A DNA stretch of 47,012 nucleotides from Planctomycetaceae bacterium (lineage in GTDB: Bacteria; Planctomycetota; Planctomycetia; Pirellulales; Pirellulaceae): the NCBI GenBank assembly GCA_002723275.1, contig PBNZ01000003.1, forward strand, positions 126,667 through 173,678. The letters run 5' to 3'. The position numbers were made by a program, and so were the translations under genes. Below are positions 39,323 through 47,012 of this stretch, in pieces; positions within the stretch are counted from its first letter, which is position 1; every line of letters starts with the position of its first letter. The notes under the pieces are model-generated. The model ran no database searches. It had not been told where the DNA came from and worked only from the letters and a program-made list of their open reading frames with translations.

Positions 39323-40348
39323 ATGTTCAACACACGTGGTGGGTCGATAAATGGAACGGACAAAAAAGACAGGCATGAGAAATTGACTACCACATCTTTT
39401 GGGACAACAGATAGAGGACCGCATACGCTGCTAGTAATCGCACTGGCGAGCGCGCTGATTGTTTCAGATGCTGTGGGCGTCGCAGTGCCGTTATCAACTT
39501 TGGTGGCCGGTTTAACACTTGGGGTTCTAGTGGTCGGACTGCCACATGGTGGGTTAGACCAAAGAGTCGGTCTTCGACTTTTGAAAAATTTCAGACCGCT
39601 CGTTGCTTGGATTTTGTTTGTAGTCGCATACCTCGCGGTGGCAGGCATTGTGATCATGGGTTGGTTTTTGGAACCACGATTTACGATCCTTAGTTTTTTT
39701 GGCCTAGCCGCGTGGCACTTCGGACTTGAAGAAGAGAGTCGACCCTTCACGACCCCGATAAGTCGTTTGGCAATGATCGCTAGAGGCGGCATGGTGATCT
39801 GGATTCCAGCCTATTTTCAAGGACAAAGTGTGTCTGATCTGTTGACGATTATTTTTCCATCAGGAAGCCTCGATATCGCTCAGCAGGTTGTTGCGGATAT
39901 TCAGTTTATCGCACCAGCTATGTTGATCTTGCTCGCCTATGACGCAATTTGCCGGCGAGAGCCGGCGGAAAAGCTTTCGATCGGATCAATAAACATTCCT
40001 TTTCACCAACTTCGCATCGCAACCTTCGCTTTGCTTTTTGCCACAGCCTCGCCACTTATTTCTTTCGGTGTGTATTTTTGTTGTTGGCATTCGATCATTG
40101 GCCTCGCAAATCTACGACGGCAATTCTCTCTGACGACTACCGAATTAGCTACCAAGCTGTTCCCGATAAGTTCCGCGGCAATCGTCTTATTCCTCATCGG
40201 ATTTGCCATCAGCCGAATCGAAAACCCGTTCACGCCAGCAATGTTGCAAACCATGTTTATTGGGCTGAGTGCTCTTGCAGTTCCTCACTTATTGCTTCAT
40301 GTTATCTCAGACATCCACAGACTTGATTCGAATGGAATGTCAAGATGA
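39323..40348 (+). CDS. blh: Beta-carotene 15,15'-dioxygenase, Brp/Blh family
   Basis: Cleaves beta-carotene into two retinal molecules with O2 and iron, in the membrane; this supplies the chromophore of both rhodopsins. The 341-residue product is hydrophobic with the family's conserved histidines: GLPHGGLDQRVG (His75), AAWHFGLEEE (His132), CCWHSIIGLANL (His256) and VPHLLLHVISD (His322, His326). The N-terminal ~30 residues are polar and extra, so an internal start is conceivable. It lies 36 nt after rhodopsin 1 and shares ATGA with crtY. Confidence 0.93.
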   Translation: MFNTRGGSINGTDKKDRHEKLTTTSFGTTDRGPHTLLVIALASALIVSDAVGVAVPLSTLVAGLTLGVLVVGLPHGGLDQRVGLRLLKNFRPLVAWILFVVAYLAVAGIVIMGWFLEPRFTILSFFGLAAWHFGLEEESRPFTTPISRLAMIARGGMVIWIPAYFQGQSVSDLLTIIFPSGSLDIAQQVVADIQFIAPAMLILLAYDAICRREPAEKLSIGSINIPFHQLRIATFALLFATASPLISFGVYFCCWHSIIGLANLRRQFSLTTTELATKLFPISSAAIVLFLIGFAISRIENPFTPAMLQTMFIGLSALAVPHLLLHVISDIHRLDSNGMSR

Positions 40349-41508
40349 CAAATTCACATCAAGAATACGACTTTGTCCTTGTCGGAGGTGGTTTGCAAGC
40401 GGGGCTCCTGGCGTTGGCAATCGATCACCATAACCCGACCGCTAACGTTCTCATTCTCGAAAAGAATAAGTGCCTCTTCGGAAATCATACGTGGTCGTTC
40501 CATCGAAGCGACATTTCTTGCGAATGGAGCTGGATTTCTCAGCTTTCAATCACGCAATGGCCAGGTTACACGGTCCATTTTCCTGGCATTAATCGAATCG
40601 TTGAACTTCCTTATTGTTCGGTATCGTCAGACCAGTTTCGCAAGACAATCAAGCGACTGAGCATCAACAGCGATCGACTCCGCGTACAAACAGAAGCTGA
40701 AGTTAACGAGGTGGAAACGCACTGCGTGCGAACCTCGAAAGGGGAATTCCTGGGAAAAACGATCGTAGATTGTCGCGGAAAAACGACTGGCGGTCTTTCT
40801 GGAGTAGGCTACCAAAAATTCTTAGGTCTTGAATTAATCCTAGGTGAAGACTGGCCAGATCTACTTCCAACGATCATGGAAGCAAACCTCGATCAAAACG
40901 ATGGCTATCGCTTTCTGTATGTCTTGCCTTTCGAGCCTCGAAGAATTCTGATTGAGGACACGTTCTTTTCTGAATCTTCGTTAATTGATCAAGATCAATC
41001 TGCGAAAGCGATCGAATCATATCTTGAAAATAGACGGGTGTCACGCTGGCAGGTGATTCGTCGGGAGCAAGGCTGTCTGCCCATGCCCTTCACCTCGACG
41101 TGCCAACCCGTCACGTCGAATCAGCTTACCGGTGGGTACGCCGGTGGATGGTTTCACGCAGCAACTGGTTTTTCATTCGCGCTTGCAGCGAGATTTGCCG
41201 ATGTGGTGGCGTCAAGCGAGTCCGATTTGATTGGACGAAACGTTAGTCGTCTTGCTGAAAAAAATCGCTTCCAACGAACATTCGCAAGATTCCTGAATCG
41301 CTTACTGTTTCATCTCGTCCCTCCTTCGTGTCGGCATGAGATCTTTCGGAGATTTTATACGAAGCTTCCTGATGACGCTATTCAACGGTTTTATGCTCAC
41401 GCATTTACCAAAACGGATGCCGTACGTATTTTGTTTGGCTTGCCGCCCAGCAGTCTCACCCCCATTAAATTTTTTCAATCCTTCAAGGCCGCGATATGTC
41501 GAGCTTGA
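40345..41508 (+). CDS. crtY: Lycopene beta-cyclase, CrtY type
   Basis: Closes both ends of lycopene into beta-ionone rings, giving beta-carotene. The 387 residues begin with a FAD/NAD-binding motif (YDFVLVGGGLQAGLLAL) and an acidic strand end (LILEKN). The cyclase signature GNHTWSFH follows, then YRFLYVLPFEPRRILIEDTF in the middle and GGYAGGWFHAATGFSFALA near the C-terminus, all characteristic of the proteobacterial CrtY branch. Start overlaps the blh stop (ATGA) and its end overlaps crtE by 13 nt, indicating coupled translation. Confidence 0.93.
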   Translation: MTNSHQEYDFVLVGGGLQAGLLALAIDHHNPTANVLILEKNKCLFGNHTWSFHRSDISCEWSWISQLSITQWPGYTVHFPGINRIVELPYCSVSSDQFRKTIKRLSINSDRLRVQTEAEVNEVETHCVRTSKGEFLGKTIVDCRGKTTGGLSGVGYQKFLGLELILGEDWPDLLPTIMEANLDQNDGYRFLYVLPFEPRRILIEDTFFSESSLIDQDQSAKAIESYLENRRVSRWQVIRREQGCLPMPFTSTCQPVTSNQLTGGYAGGWFHAATGFSFALAARFADVVASSESDLIGRNVSRLAEKNRFQRTFARFLNRLLFHLVPPSCRHEIFRRFYTKLPDDAIQRFYAHAFTKTDAVRILFGLPPSSLTPIKFFQSFKAAICRA

Positions 41509-42488
41509 ACAAAACAGCACTAGCAAATCCAGGTTATTTCAATTTTGCAAACTCGCAAAAGCGTTCACCACGAGTCCCTGGACGTTTGTGGCGACAAGGA
41601 ATACTCGAACCTCTAGACCATGTACTCGCGGCTGATGGAAAACGGCTTCGCGCTGATTTAGTCGAAATAACATTCCGCGCGGCAGGAGGCCTTGGTTCTG
41701 TGCCGTTGGAAGTAATCGACTTTGTTGAACTCATGCATGCGGGTTCCTTGGTGATCGACGACATTGAGGATCGTTCAACCGAACGACGCGGTCAACCAAC
41801 ACTACACACGTTGGTGGGTACTCCGTTGGCGATCAACACTGGAAATTGGATGTATTTTTCAGCTCTTGAAAAATTGCTAGACCTCCCGGTCCGACAGAAA
41901 CATTTGTTGGGCACTTACTCAGAAACCCTTGCGACAATTCGTCGGGCGCATGAGGGTCAGGCGCTCGACCTCGCCGCAGATGTGACCGAAATGAACCGCG
42001 ACGAAATTTATCCGACAATTCGGGCCATATCGAAACTGAAAACAGGAGGCATCGTGGCGCTCGCATCTAAACTGGGCGCCGCGCTCGCTGACGCCGACGA
42101 ACGCAGTCAAAAAGCCTTTCATGCTTTCGGTATGCAACTGGGTACAAGCCTTCAAATGCAAAACGACATTGCGGAACTCAAGGACGCGACAAAGCTGAAC
42201 GGTCGGAGCGACGATCTGCGTAATCACCGAATCACATGGCCTTGGGCTTGGTTGAGTCAACGAGTAACAGAGAAGGAGTTCAACGAGGTCCGCAGGCTCT
42301 TACAGGGATGCAGCAGTGACGAATTTCATCTAGTCGCTCGAGAATTGCTCGCGTCAGTATCTCAGGTTTTTAGCCAGTACGTGTCCGGTGAAATTGATTC
42401 AGCAATCGCGAATATACGGGGTTCAGTGAAATCGCATTCAGAGGAGTTAATCGAATTAACTGAACGACTTAAGCAATACCATGTTTGA
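41496..42488 (+). CDS. crtE: Geranylgeranyl diphosphate synthase (polyprenyl synthetase)
   Basis: Condenses isopentenyl diphosphate with allylic diphosphates to C20 geranylgeranyl diphosphate, the carotenoid precursor. The first aspartate-rich motif is VIDDIEDRSTERRGQPTLH (Asp88, Asp89, Asp92), followed by NTGNWMYF. The second aspartate-rich motif is altered: GTSLQMQNDIAELKD, where DDxxD would be expected, so the metal ligands are Asn223, Asp224 and Glu227. Product length is inferred from the pathway. 330 residues; overlaps crtY and crtI (8 nt). Confidence 0.88.
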   Translation: MSSLNKTALANPGYFNFANSQKRSPRVPGRLWRQGILEPLDHVLAADGKRLRADLVEITFRAAGGLGSVPLEVIDFVELMHAGSLVIDDIEDRSTERRGQPTLHTLVGTPLAINTGNWMYFSALEKLLDLPVRQKHLLGTYSETLATIRRAHEGQALDLAADVTEMNRDEIYPTIRAISKLKTGGIVALASKLGAALADADERSQKAFHAFGMQLGTSLQMQNDIAELKDATKLNGRSDDLRNHRITWPWAWLSQRVTEKEFNEVRRLLQGCSSDEFHLVARELLASVSQVFSQYVSGEIDSAIANIRGSVKSHSEELIELTERLKQYHV

Positions 42489-44064
42489 AACAACGCAGGA
42501 AAAAACAATGTCCCGTGCGATCACTGCGAAACATGATAAGTCCAGTTATCACAAAGTAACTGCAGCGGTGATTGGCAGCGGTTTTGGCGGACTCGCATCG
42601 GCGATTCGATTGCAGGCGATGGGAATTCAGACGACTTGTTACGAAGCTCGTGACAAACCGGGAGGCCGTGCATACGTGTATAACGACGGTGGATTCACAT
42701 TTGATGCTGGTCCCACCGTCATTACAGCTCCGCACTGCCTGGAAGAACTTTTTACTATTGCTGGAAAGGCAATGAGCGATTACGTCACATTGGTCCCAGT
42801 TTCACCTTTCTACCGTCTGCGATGGAGCGATGGCGTTGAATTCGACTACGTCGGGAATGAGTCTGAACTGATCGAACAGATTCGCCGAATTAATCCCAGG
42901 GATGTGGAGGGATATAAGCGATTCGCGGATTACACACGTCGCGTTTTTCAAAAGGGCTACGTCGAACTCGGATCCACGCCATTTTTACGATTTCGTGACA
43001 TGATCTCTGTCGCCCCCGACTTAATGAAACTTAAAGCTCATCGCAGTGTTTACAGCATTGTTTCGAGATTCATCAAAGATAAACACCTGCGGCAAGCGTT
43101 TAGTTTTCATCCACTATTGGTTGGTGGAAATCCATTTGATACAAGCGCGATCTACACGTTAATCCATTGGATTGAGAGAGAATGGGGAGTTTACTTTCCG
43201 CGGGGTGGGACGGGTGCCTTAGTCAACGCATTGGTTCGTTTGTTTAGGGATATCGGAGGGGAGATAAAGCTCAATTCACCGGTGCGTTCAGCCAAAATCG
43301 TACCAACAAACGATGAAAGCCGTCCGTTCGATTCACAACATTTGCTGACCGCGGATGGGACAACGCCAAGCCGCTATGACATCGTGGTGTCCAACGCTGA
43401 CATACATCATACGTATTCACAGATTTATAGCGAATCCGAATACGCCAGTCGTCGTAGCCGCGCATTGGAGCGGATGGATTGGTCAATGTCACTGTTCGTC
43501 TTGTATTTTGGGACTATAAAACGTTATACAGATATAGCGCATCATACGATTCTGTTTGGACGCCGCTTTAAGGGTTTGCTGAGAGATATCTTCAAAGGAA
43601 GTAGCCTGCCGCGAGACTTCAGCTTGTACCTCCACGCACCAACAATAACTGATGAATCCTTGGCACCCGAAGGCTGCGAGTCCTTCTATGTATTAAGCCC
43701 AGTTCCTCATTTAGGCAAAGCAGACATCGACTGGGCAACCGCTTCGCAAGCGTACGGTGATACGATTCTACAAGCTTTAGAGGAGTACCTTCCTGGGTTG
43801 CGTCAGTCAGTCGTCACCCGACGTCATTTCACGCCACTCAATTTTAAAACAGAGTTGAACGCCTTCAACGGCTCGGCTTTCTCTGTTTCACCAAAACTTA
43901 CGCAGAGTGCGTATTTTCGCCCACACAACCGAGATAGCAAGATTCCCGGCTTGTACATCGTCGGAGCCGGAACTCACCCTGGGGCTGGAGTCCCTGGAGT
44001 TGTTAACACAGCAAAGGCAACTAGCAGCGTCATTGCTAAGGATTTACAAGTAGGCGTTCTATGA
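42481..44064 (+). CDS. crtI: Phytoene desaturase, lycopene-forming CrtI type
   Basis: FAD-dependent membrane-associated enzyme converting phytoene to lycopene. The dinucleotide-binding motif is AAVIGSGFGGLASAIRLQA (residues 28-46), then KPGGRAYVYNDGGFTFDAGPTVIT (the CrtI 'GGR' and 'DAGPT' signatures), and near the C-terminus YIVGAGTHPGAGVPGV, the bacterial phytoene dehydrogenase signature. 527 residues is normal. The start at 42481 overlaps crtE; an ATG at 42511 (MSRAITAKH) is also possible. Its stop overlaps the crtB start (ATGA). Confidence 0.95.
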   Translation: MFETTQEKTMSRAITAKHDKSSYHKVTAAVIGSGFGGLASAIRLQAMGIQTTCYEARDKPGGRAYVYNDGGFTFDAGPTVITAPHCLEELFTIAGKAMSDYVTLVPVSPFYRLRWSDGVEFDYVGNESELIEQIRRINPRDVEGYKRFADYTRRVFQKGYVELGSTPFLRFRDMISVAPDLMKLKAHRSVYSIVSRFIKDKHLRQAFSFHPLLVGGNPFDTSAIYTLIHWIEREWGVYFPRGGTGALVNALVRLFRDIGGEIKLNSPVRSAKIVPTNDESRPFDSQHLLTADGTTPSRYDIVVSNADIHHTYSQIYSESEYASRRSRALERMDWSMSLFVLYFGTIKRYTDIAHHTILFGRRFKGLLRDIFKGSSLPRDFSLYLHAPTITDESLAPEGCESFYVLSPVPHLGKADIDWATASQAYGDTILQALEEYLPGLRQSVVTRRHFTPLNFKTELNAFNGSAFSVSPKLTQSAYFRPHNRDSKIPGLYIVGAGTHPGAGVPGVVNTAKATSSVIAKDLQVGVL

Positions 44065-45194
44065 GTTCGGATTTTTACAGTGTTCCTGCGGCGGAGAAAT
44101 CCGTCATAGAAAACCACAGTCGTTCATTTTCGCTGGCTGCTAAATTGCTTCCCCGTCCGATGCAGAGGGACGTTCAACGGCTCTATGCCTGGTGTCGCTG
44201 GTGTGACGACGCAGTAGATGAAGCGTCGACGCAGGAAGAGGCCCAGCGTCAAATTGATCTGCTGCGAAAGGATGTCGGCCTTATCTTTCGAAATGAGGTG
44301 CCTCAGCATCCCGCTTCTCTTTGGTTAGCCGAAGTTGTACGCAAATACGAGATTCCAAGGCAATGGCCGATGGACCTTTTGGACGGTATGGAGGCAGATG
44401 TAACCAGCACTGAGATTCTCTCAATCGACGAGCTTAAAAATTACTGCTACCAAGCCGCCGGCACAGTCGGTCTGATGATGGCACGCATTCTCGGCGTAGA
44501 TGACTCCCTTGCTCTCAGACAAGCAAAATCTCTTGGTATGGCGATGCAGCTGACAAACATCGCGCGTGATGTCGATGAGGATTGGAAGCTCGGCCGGAGG
44601 TACATTCCGGCGCAATGGCTTCCGCTCGTCCCATGCAGGGACAGAAGGCCAAATAATGACGAGGTACGAAAAGGCGTTGACGAGATTCTTCGTCTCGCAG
44701 ATGCTTTCTACGAGGATGGTTATAAGGGACTCGAACATCTCCCAAATGGAGCCCGTGTTGCAATCCGATTAGCTGGTCGGGTTTACCAAGAGATAGGCAA
44801 TGAGATCAGACGACAGGATTTTGCGGTGATTGAGAATCGTGTGTTCGTGCCGCGTAGCGGTAAATTTCGAATTTTACTCCGATGCTTTGGCGAGGAACTC
44901 GTTTTCAGATTTCGTCAGTTAAAGCCATCGCCTCTGCCCGTCAAAAGCAAGATCGTAACAACCCCGGGAGCCAACAAGTTACAAGCAGCTTATGAAGAAA
45001 ACTGTTATCTCGGTTTTCATGGACTCTCGATCACTTGTCTGATGGCAATGTTGCTATTCCTGATGGTTGGTTTGAATCCAAAAGAAAGCGCCTATAGTCA
45101 CTTGCCCTGGCTGTACTCAAGCACATGTTCATTCCTTTCTGTCGCATTCGGGTTTTTAGCGAATCGGTCCTACAAGAAATTTGTACAGCAGTAA
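44061..45194 (+). CDS. crtB: Phytoene synthase with an extra C-terminal membrane segment
   Basis: Joins two geranylgeranyl diphosphates to phytoene. Both aspartate-rich motifs are present: CRWCDDAVDEAS (Asp49, Asp50, Asp53) and LTNIARDVDEDWKLGRRYIP (Asp170, Asp174), plus YCYQAAGTVGLMM. The enzyme core ends near residue 300. About 60 further residues, absent from typical CrtB, contain two hydrophobic helices (about 322-338 and 350-366) and a basic tail (RSYKKFVQQ). They may anchor the enzyme to the membrane where lipid-soluble products are handled. Last gene of the overlapping run. Confidence 0.93.
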   Translation: MSSDFYSVPAAEKSVIENHSRSFSLAAKLLPRPMQRDVQRLYAWCRWCDDAVDEASTQEEAQRQIDLLRKDVGLIFRNEVPQHPASLWLAEVVRKYEIPRQWPMDLLDGMEADVTSTEILSIDELKNYCYQAAGTVGLMMARILGVDDSLALRQAKSLGMAMQLTNIARDVDEDWKLGRRYIPAQWLPLVPCRDRRPNNDEVRKGVDEILRLADAFYEDGYKGLEHLPNGARVAIRLAGRVYQEIGNEIRRQDFAVIENRVFVPRSGKFRILLRCFGEELVFRFRQLKPSPLPVKSKIVTTPGANKLQAAYEENCYLGFHGLSITCLMAMLLFLMVGLNPKESAYSHLPWLYSSTCSFLSVAFGFLANRSYKKFVQQ

Positions 45195-45417
45195 TTCTTT
45201 CAATGTAACACTCAATTGCGACCGGTAACTAGATTCGCGAATGAACTGGTCACGATTTAAAAAATGAAAGCGGGAAAGTATATGATATGAATCAAAACAG
45301 AAGTTCGTGATGTGGCGCGCACCCAACGAGCTTGGTGACATCGTACATCGCAACGTAATAACTACACCAACACAAATTTTCACACACTTCTATAACCTTT
45401 AAACAGAGACGGAAACA
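45195..45417 (+). promoter_or_regulatory. Probable separate promoter region of rhodopsin 2
   Basis: The only long gap (223 nt) inside the cassette. It is AT-rich around 45255-45300, with TATATGATATGA (about 45279) as a possible -10 area. This suggests that the blue-type rhodopsin is expressed apart from the carotenoid operon. A plain processed intergenic region cannot be ruled out. Confidence 0.4.
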
Positions 45418-46149
45418 ATGCATTCTCTCATGGTTTTTGGCGAAGTCGGCGGTACGGTCAATATCCTCAGTAAAACAGATTTTGTTGGCATTTCGTTCTT
45501 TATAGCTTGCATGGCAATGCTCGCGTCGGCAGCATTTTTCTTCCTCGAACGAGGGGATGTCGAAGGCAAGTGGAAGACGTCTGTAACCGTTGCCGGTTTA
45601 ATTACCGGGATCGCAGCTGTGCATTATTTTTACATGCGGGACATGTGGGTTGCCACCGGAGAAAGTCCTACCGTATTCAGGTATATCGACTGGTTTATCA
45701 CCGTCCCGTTACAAATCGTAGAGTTCTACCTCATTCTTGCTGCGATCGCGGTAGTACCGAAATCGCTCTTCTGGAGACTTTTAACAGCTTCCATCGTCAT
45801 GCTGGTAGGTGGTTACTTAGGCGAAGCTGGTTTCATTTCACCGATGCTCGGGTTTATCATCGGGATGCTTGGTTGGCTATATATCATTTATGAGATCTTC
45901 GCCGGCGAAGCGAGCAGAATTAACGCAGGATCGGCAAATCCGGCGTGTCAAAAAGCCTTTGGTGCTCTCAGGCTAATCGTGACTGTCGGGTGGGCGATTT
46001 ACCCAATAGGCTATTTCCTTGGATATCTCACAAGCGGTGCCGATTCAAACCTGTTAAACATTATTTATAACTACGCCGACTTGATCAATAAATCTGCTTT
46101 CGGACTAGTGATCTGGGCCGCCGCGGTACAAGATCGCGACAGTAAGTAA
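45418..46149 (+). CDS. Proteorhodopsin, DTE motif with blue-type Gln
   Basis: Light-driven outward proton pump of the proteorhodopsin clade (243 residues, seven helices). Helix C reads FRYIDWFITVPLQIVEFYLIL: counterion Asp91, Thr95, and proton donor Glu102, the DTE set. Gln99 sits at the tuning position (105 in green proteorhodopsin), which predicts blue absorption. His69 (AVHYFYMR) pairs with Asp91; Lys225 in YADLINKSAFG binds retinal, with Asp221 as second counterion. YEIFAGEA and GWAIYPIGYFLGY are typical of this clade. A weak GAGACGG precedes the ATG. Retinal would come from the upstream operon. Confidence 0.95.
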   Translation: MHSLMVFGEVGGTVNILSKTDFVGISFFIACMAMLASAAFFFLERGDVEGKWKTSVTVAGLITGIAAVHYFYMRDMWVATGESPTVFRYIDWFITVPLQIVEFYLILAAIAVVPKSLFWRLLTASIVMLVGGYLGEAGFISPMLGFIIGMLGWLYIIYEIFAGEASRINAGSANPACQKAFGALRLIVTVGWAIYPIGYFLGYLTSGADSNLLNIIYNYADLINKSAFGLVIWAAAVQDRDSK

Positions 46150-46823
46150 TTCGTCAGGAATTAATCGAAACACCTGAGCGCGGGAGATTTTTGAAGCAAG
46201 GTTCGGAGCCGTGTCGTTACCTGTTTGAAGCATCTGTGTAGCTGGTAACTTCGGTTGGTTGTACAACAATCTATGACTAACCGGCGACCACCGATTGTTG
46301 GGCGGACGACAGACGCAGCGGCGGGAAGAAGATGTATGGGAAGAGTGAGGTTCTCGCCATTTAGCACTTGCCCAAGTTCGTCTTCATCTCCGAACTTGCC
46401 TCACGACACGGGTGCGGTAAGGCATCTTCGTGGTGCATCCTTCGCCCGAAGCGGGGTGATTTGAAGCTGCTTAAAAATCTTCGCGACGTAAATCCATTAT
46501 GGATTTCTTAGCCACGAGCCGGGGGTATATACCTCCGGCTCGACGCGTTTACACGTTAAAAAAGTAGATGGCTAAGATCAGATGAATCGGAAAAAAGACG
46601 GTTTTAAGGGTATCGTTGATGCGCGGGAATCAATTAGGAATCCGTTGCTCTATCCCCTGAGCCACAGGCGCTTGGCCCCGTATTTTAAAGATCGTTTTGT
46701 GTTTCCGCTGTCGGTCAGATAAAACACCCCAACCCCCGTACATATCCCCGGGAATAAAGTGCTCCACTCACTGGCACAAGTAACACATTGCGGCTGCGAT
46801 AGCATCAATGCTAAGGCGTTTCT
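46150..46823. other. Non-coding right end of element 2 and flank
   Basis: No gene. Holds the right direct repeat with the third half-tRNA, then about 150 nt of unrelated flank (46677-46823) before the hsdR stop. The flank does not match the element left ends, as expected for the original chromosomal sequence. Confidence 0.55.
46481..46676 (+). repeat. Direct repeat, right copy (right end of element 2 plus half-tRNA)
   Basis: Matches 37784-37979. Contains a near-perfect 26-bp palindrome (46516-46541, GAGCCGG...CCGGCTC around GGTATATACC), a smaller one (AAATCCA-TTA-TGGATTT, 46490-46506), and the half-tRNA 46633-46671. The half-tRNA differs from the intact tRNA-Arg at one of 39 positions, so this copy is less decayed than the left one. 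Confidence 0.8.
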
Positions 46824-47012
46824 TTACGTTTCCGCCCAGTCCTCACTCAGCGTTTCAGCTTGCTTGAGCACGAGTTTTACGGCTTCGTCTTGTAGCTCTG
46901 GCGCGTAGCCAAATCGCCTGAGAATGCGTTTGACGAAGGCACAGATCCGGACGCGTGCATTTTCACGTAGACTCCAGTCGATCGTAACACTGCGACGCAC
47001 CGTGTTCACCAA
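46824..47012 (-). CDS. hsdR: Type I restriction enzyme subunit R, C-terminal end (partial)
   Basis: The last 62 codons of a minus-strand gene running off the window. VTIDWSLRENARVRICAFVKRILRRFGYAPELQDEA is the conserved C-terminal helical segment of many HsdR translocase-nuclease subunits, which cut foreign DNA in complex with HsdM and HsdS. The frame is open to the edge; the true start lies outside. It borders the tRNA-anchored elements, which suggests the accessory region continues as a defence locus. Confidence 0.75.
   Translation of the reverse strand: MVNTVRRSVTIDWSLRENARVRICAFVKRILRRFGYAPELQDEAVKLVLKQAETLSEDWAET

Larger units (their letters stand above)
37975..46632. mobile_element. 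Element 2: tRNA-bounded dual-rhodopsin and retinal synthesis cassette
   Basis: About 8.7 kb between two tRNA-Arg 5'-half copies. Seven genes, all on the plus strand, all for making or using retinal: rhodopsin 1, blh, crtY, crtE, crtI, crtB, rhodopsin 2. Left and right ends match those of element 1. Codon use looks more AT-rich than the backbone genes by eye. No integrase, transposase or phage gene is inside. The boundaries at the anticodon loop are typical of tyrosine-recombinase attachment sites, but the enzyme would be elsewhere. Confidence 0.7.

Overview
The window looks like chromosomal DNA of a marine-type planctomycete (Planctomycetota, probably Pirellulales-like). The evidence is two PEP-CTERM secreted proteins, one of them with dockerin-like calcium loops, remnants of the planctomycete-specific DUF1552 and DUF1588/1585 families, a FliW-CsrA pair, and many small family-specific membrane proteins. 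TTG and GTG starts are frequent. No species is claimed.

Positions 1-36500 are mostly an ordinary backbone. On the minus strand lie rpmE-prfA-prmC (ribosomal protein L31, release factor 1 and its methyltransferase), a methyltransferase, a repeat-bearing basic secreted protein, an LptF/LptG-type permease and an aminotransferase. On the plus strand lie comF, a DUF502 protein, a TauE/SafE exporter, hemC, fliW, csrA, an M20 peptidase and a YbdK-type ligase. Then come redoxin, Dabb, FHA, radical SAM, HDAC-like, DUF1992, USP-DUF389, uvrA, cupin and ligA genes. Two genes here do not read through normally. The peroxiredoxin at 29363-29911 has an in-frame TGA exactly where the peroxidatic cysteine belongs, followed by a SECIS-like hairpin, so it is probably a selenoprotein. 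The alpha/beta-hydrolase at 30624-32287 is split at a T7 run that forms a canonical -1 slippery heptamer. A decayed DUF1552/DUF1588-1585 remnant lies at 32947-33649.

From 36508 rightward the window is an accessory region anchored on a tRNA-Arg(CCT) gene. The 5' half of this tRNA (nucleotides 1-39, ending in the anticodon loop) recurs at 37938-37974 and 46633-46671. The sequences on both sides of these half-tRNA copies are also shared. This gives two tandem elements with related left ends (36581.. and 37975..) and related right ends (..37937 and ..46632). Element 1 (about 1.4 kb) carries one PEP-CTERM gene. Element 2 (about 8.7 kb) carries a complete light-harvesting cassette. No recombinase is encoded in either. 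Beyond the last half-tRNA lies the end of a type I restriction hsdR gene.

The cassette makes and uses retinal. A xanthorhodopsin-like rhodopsin is followed by blh, crtY, crtE, crtI and crtB, all overlapping or tightly spaced. A second rhodopsin of the proteorhodopsin clade has its own upstream region. CrtE makes GGPP, CrtB phytoene, CrtI lycopene, CrtY beta-carotene and Blh retinal. The two opsins differ at key positions: DTE with Gln at the tuning site (predicted blue-absorbing proton pump) versus DTA with Leu (predicted green-absorbing, missing the usual proton donor). A transferable, tRNA-targeted dual-rhodopsin cassette in a planctomycete is the most notable system in the window.
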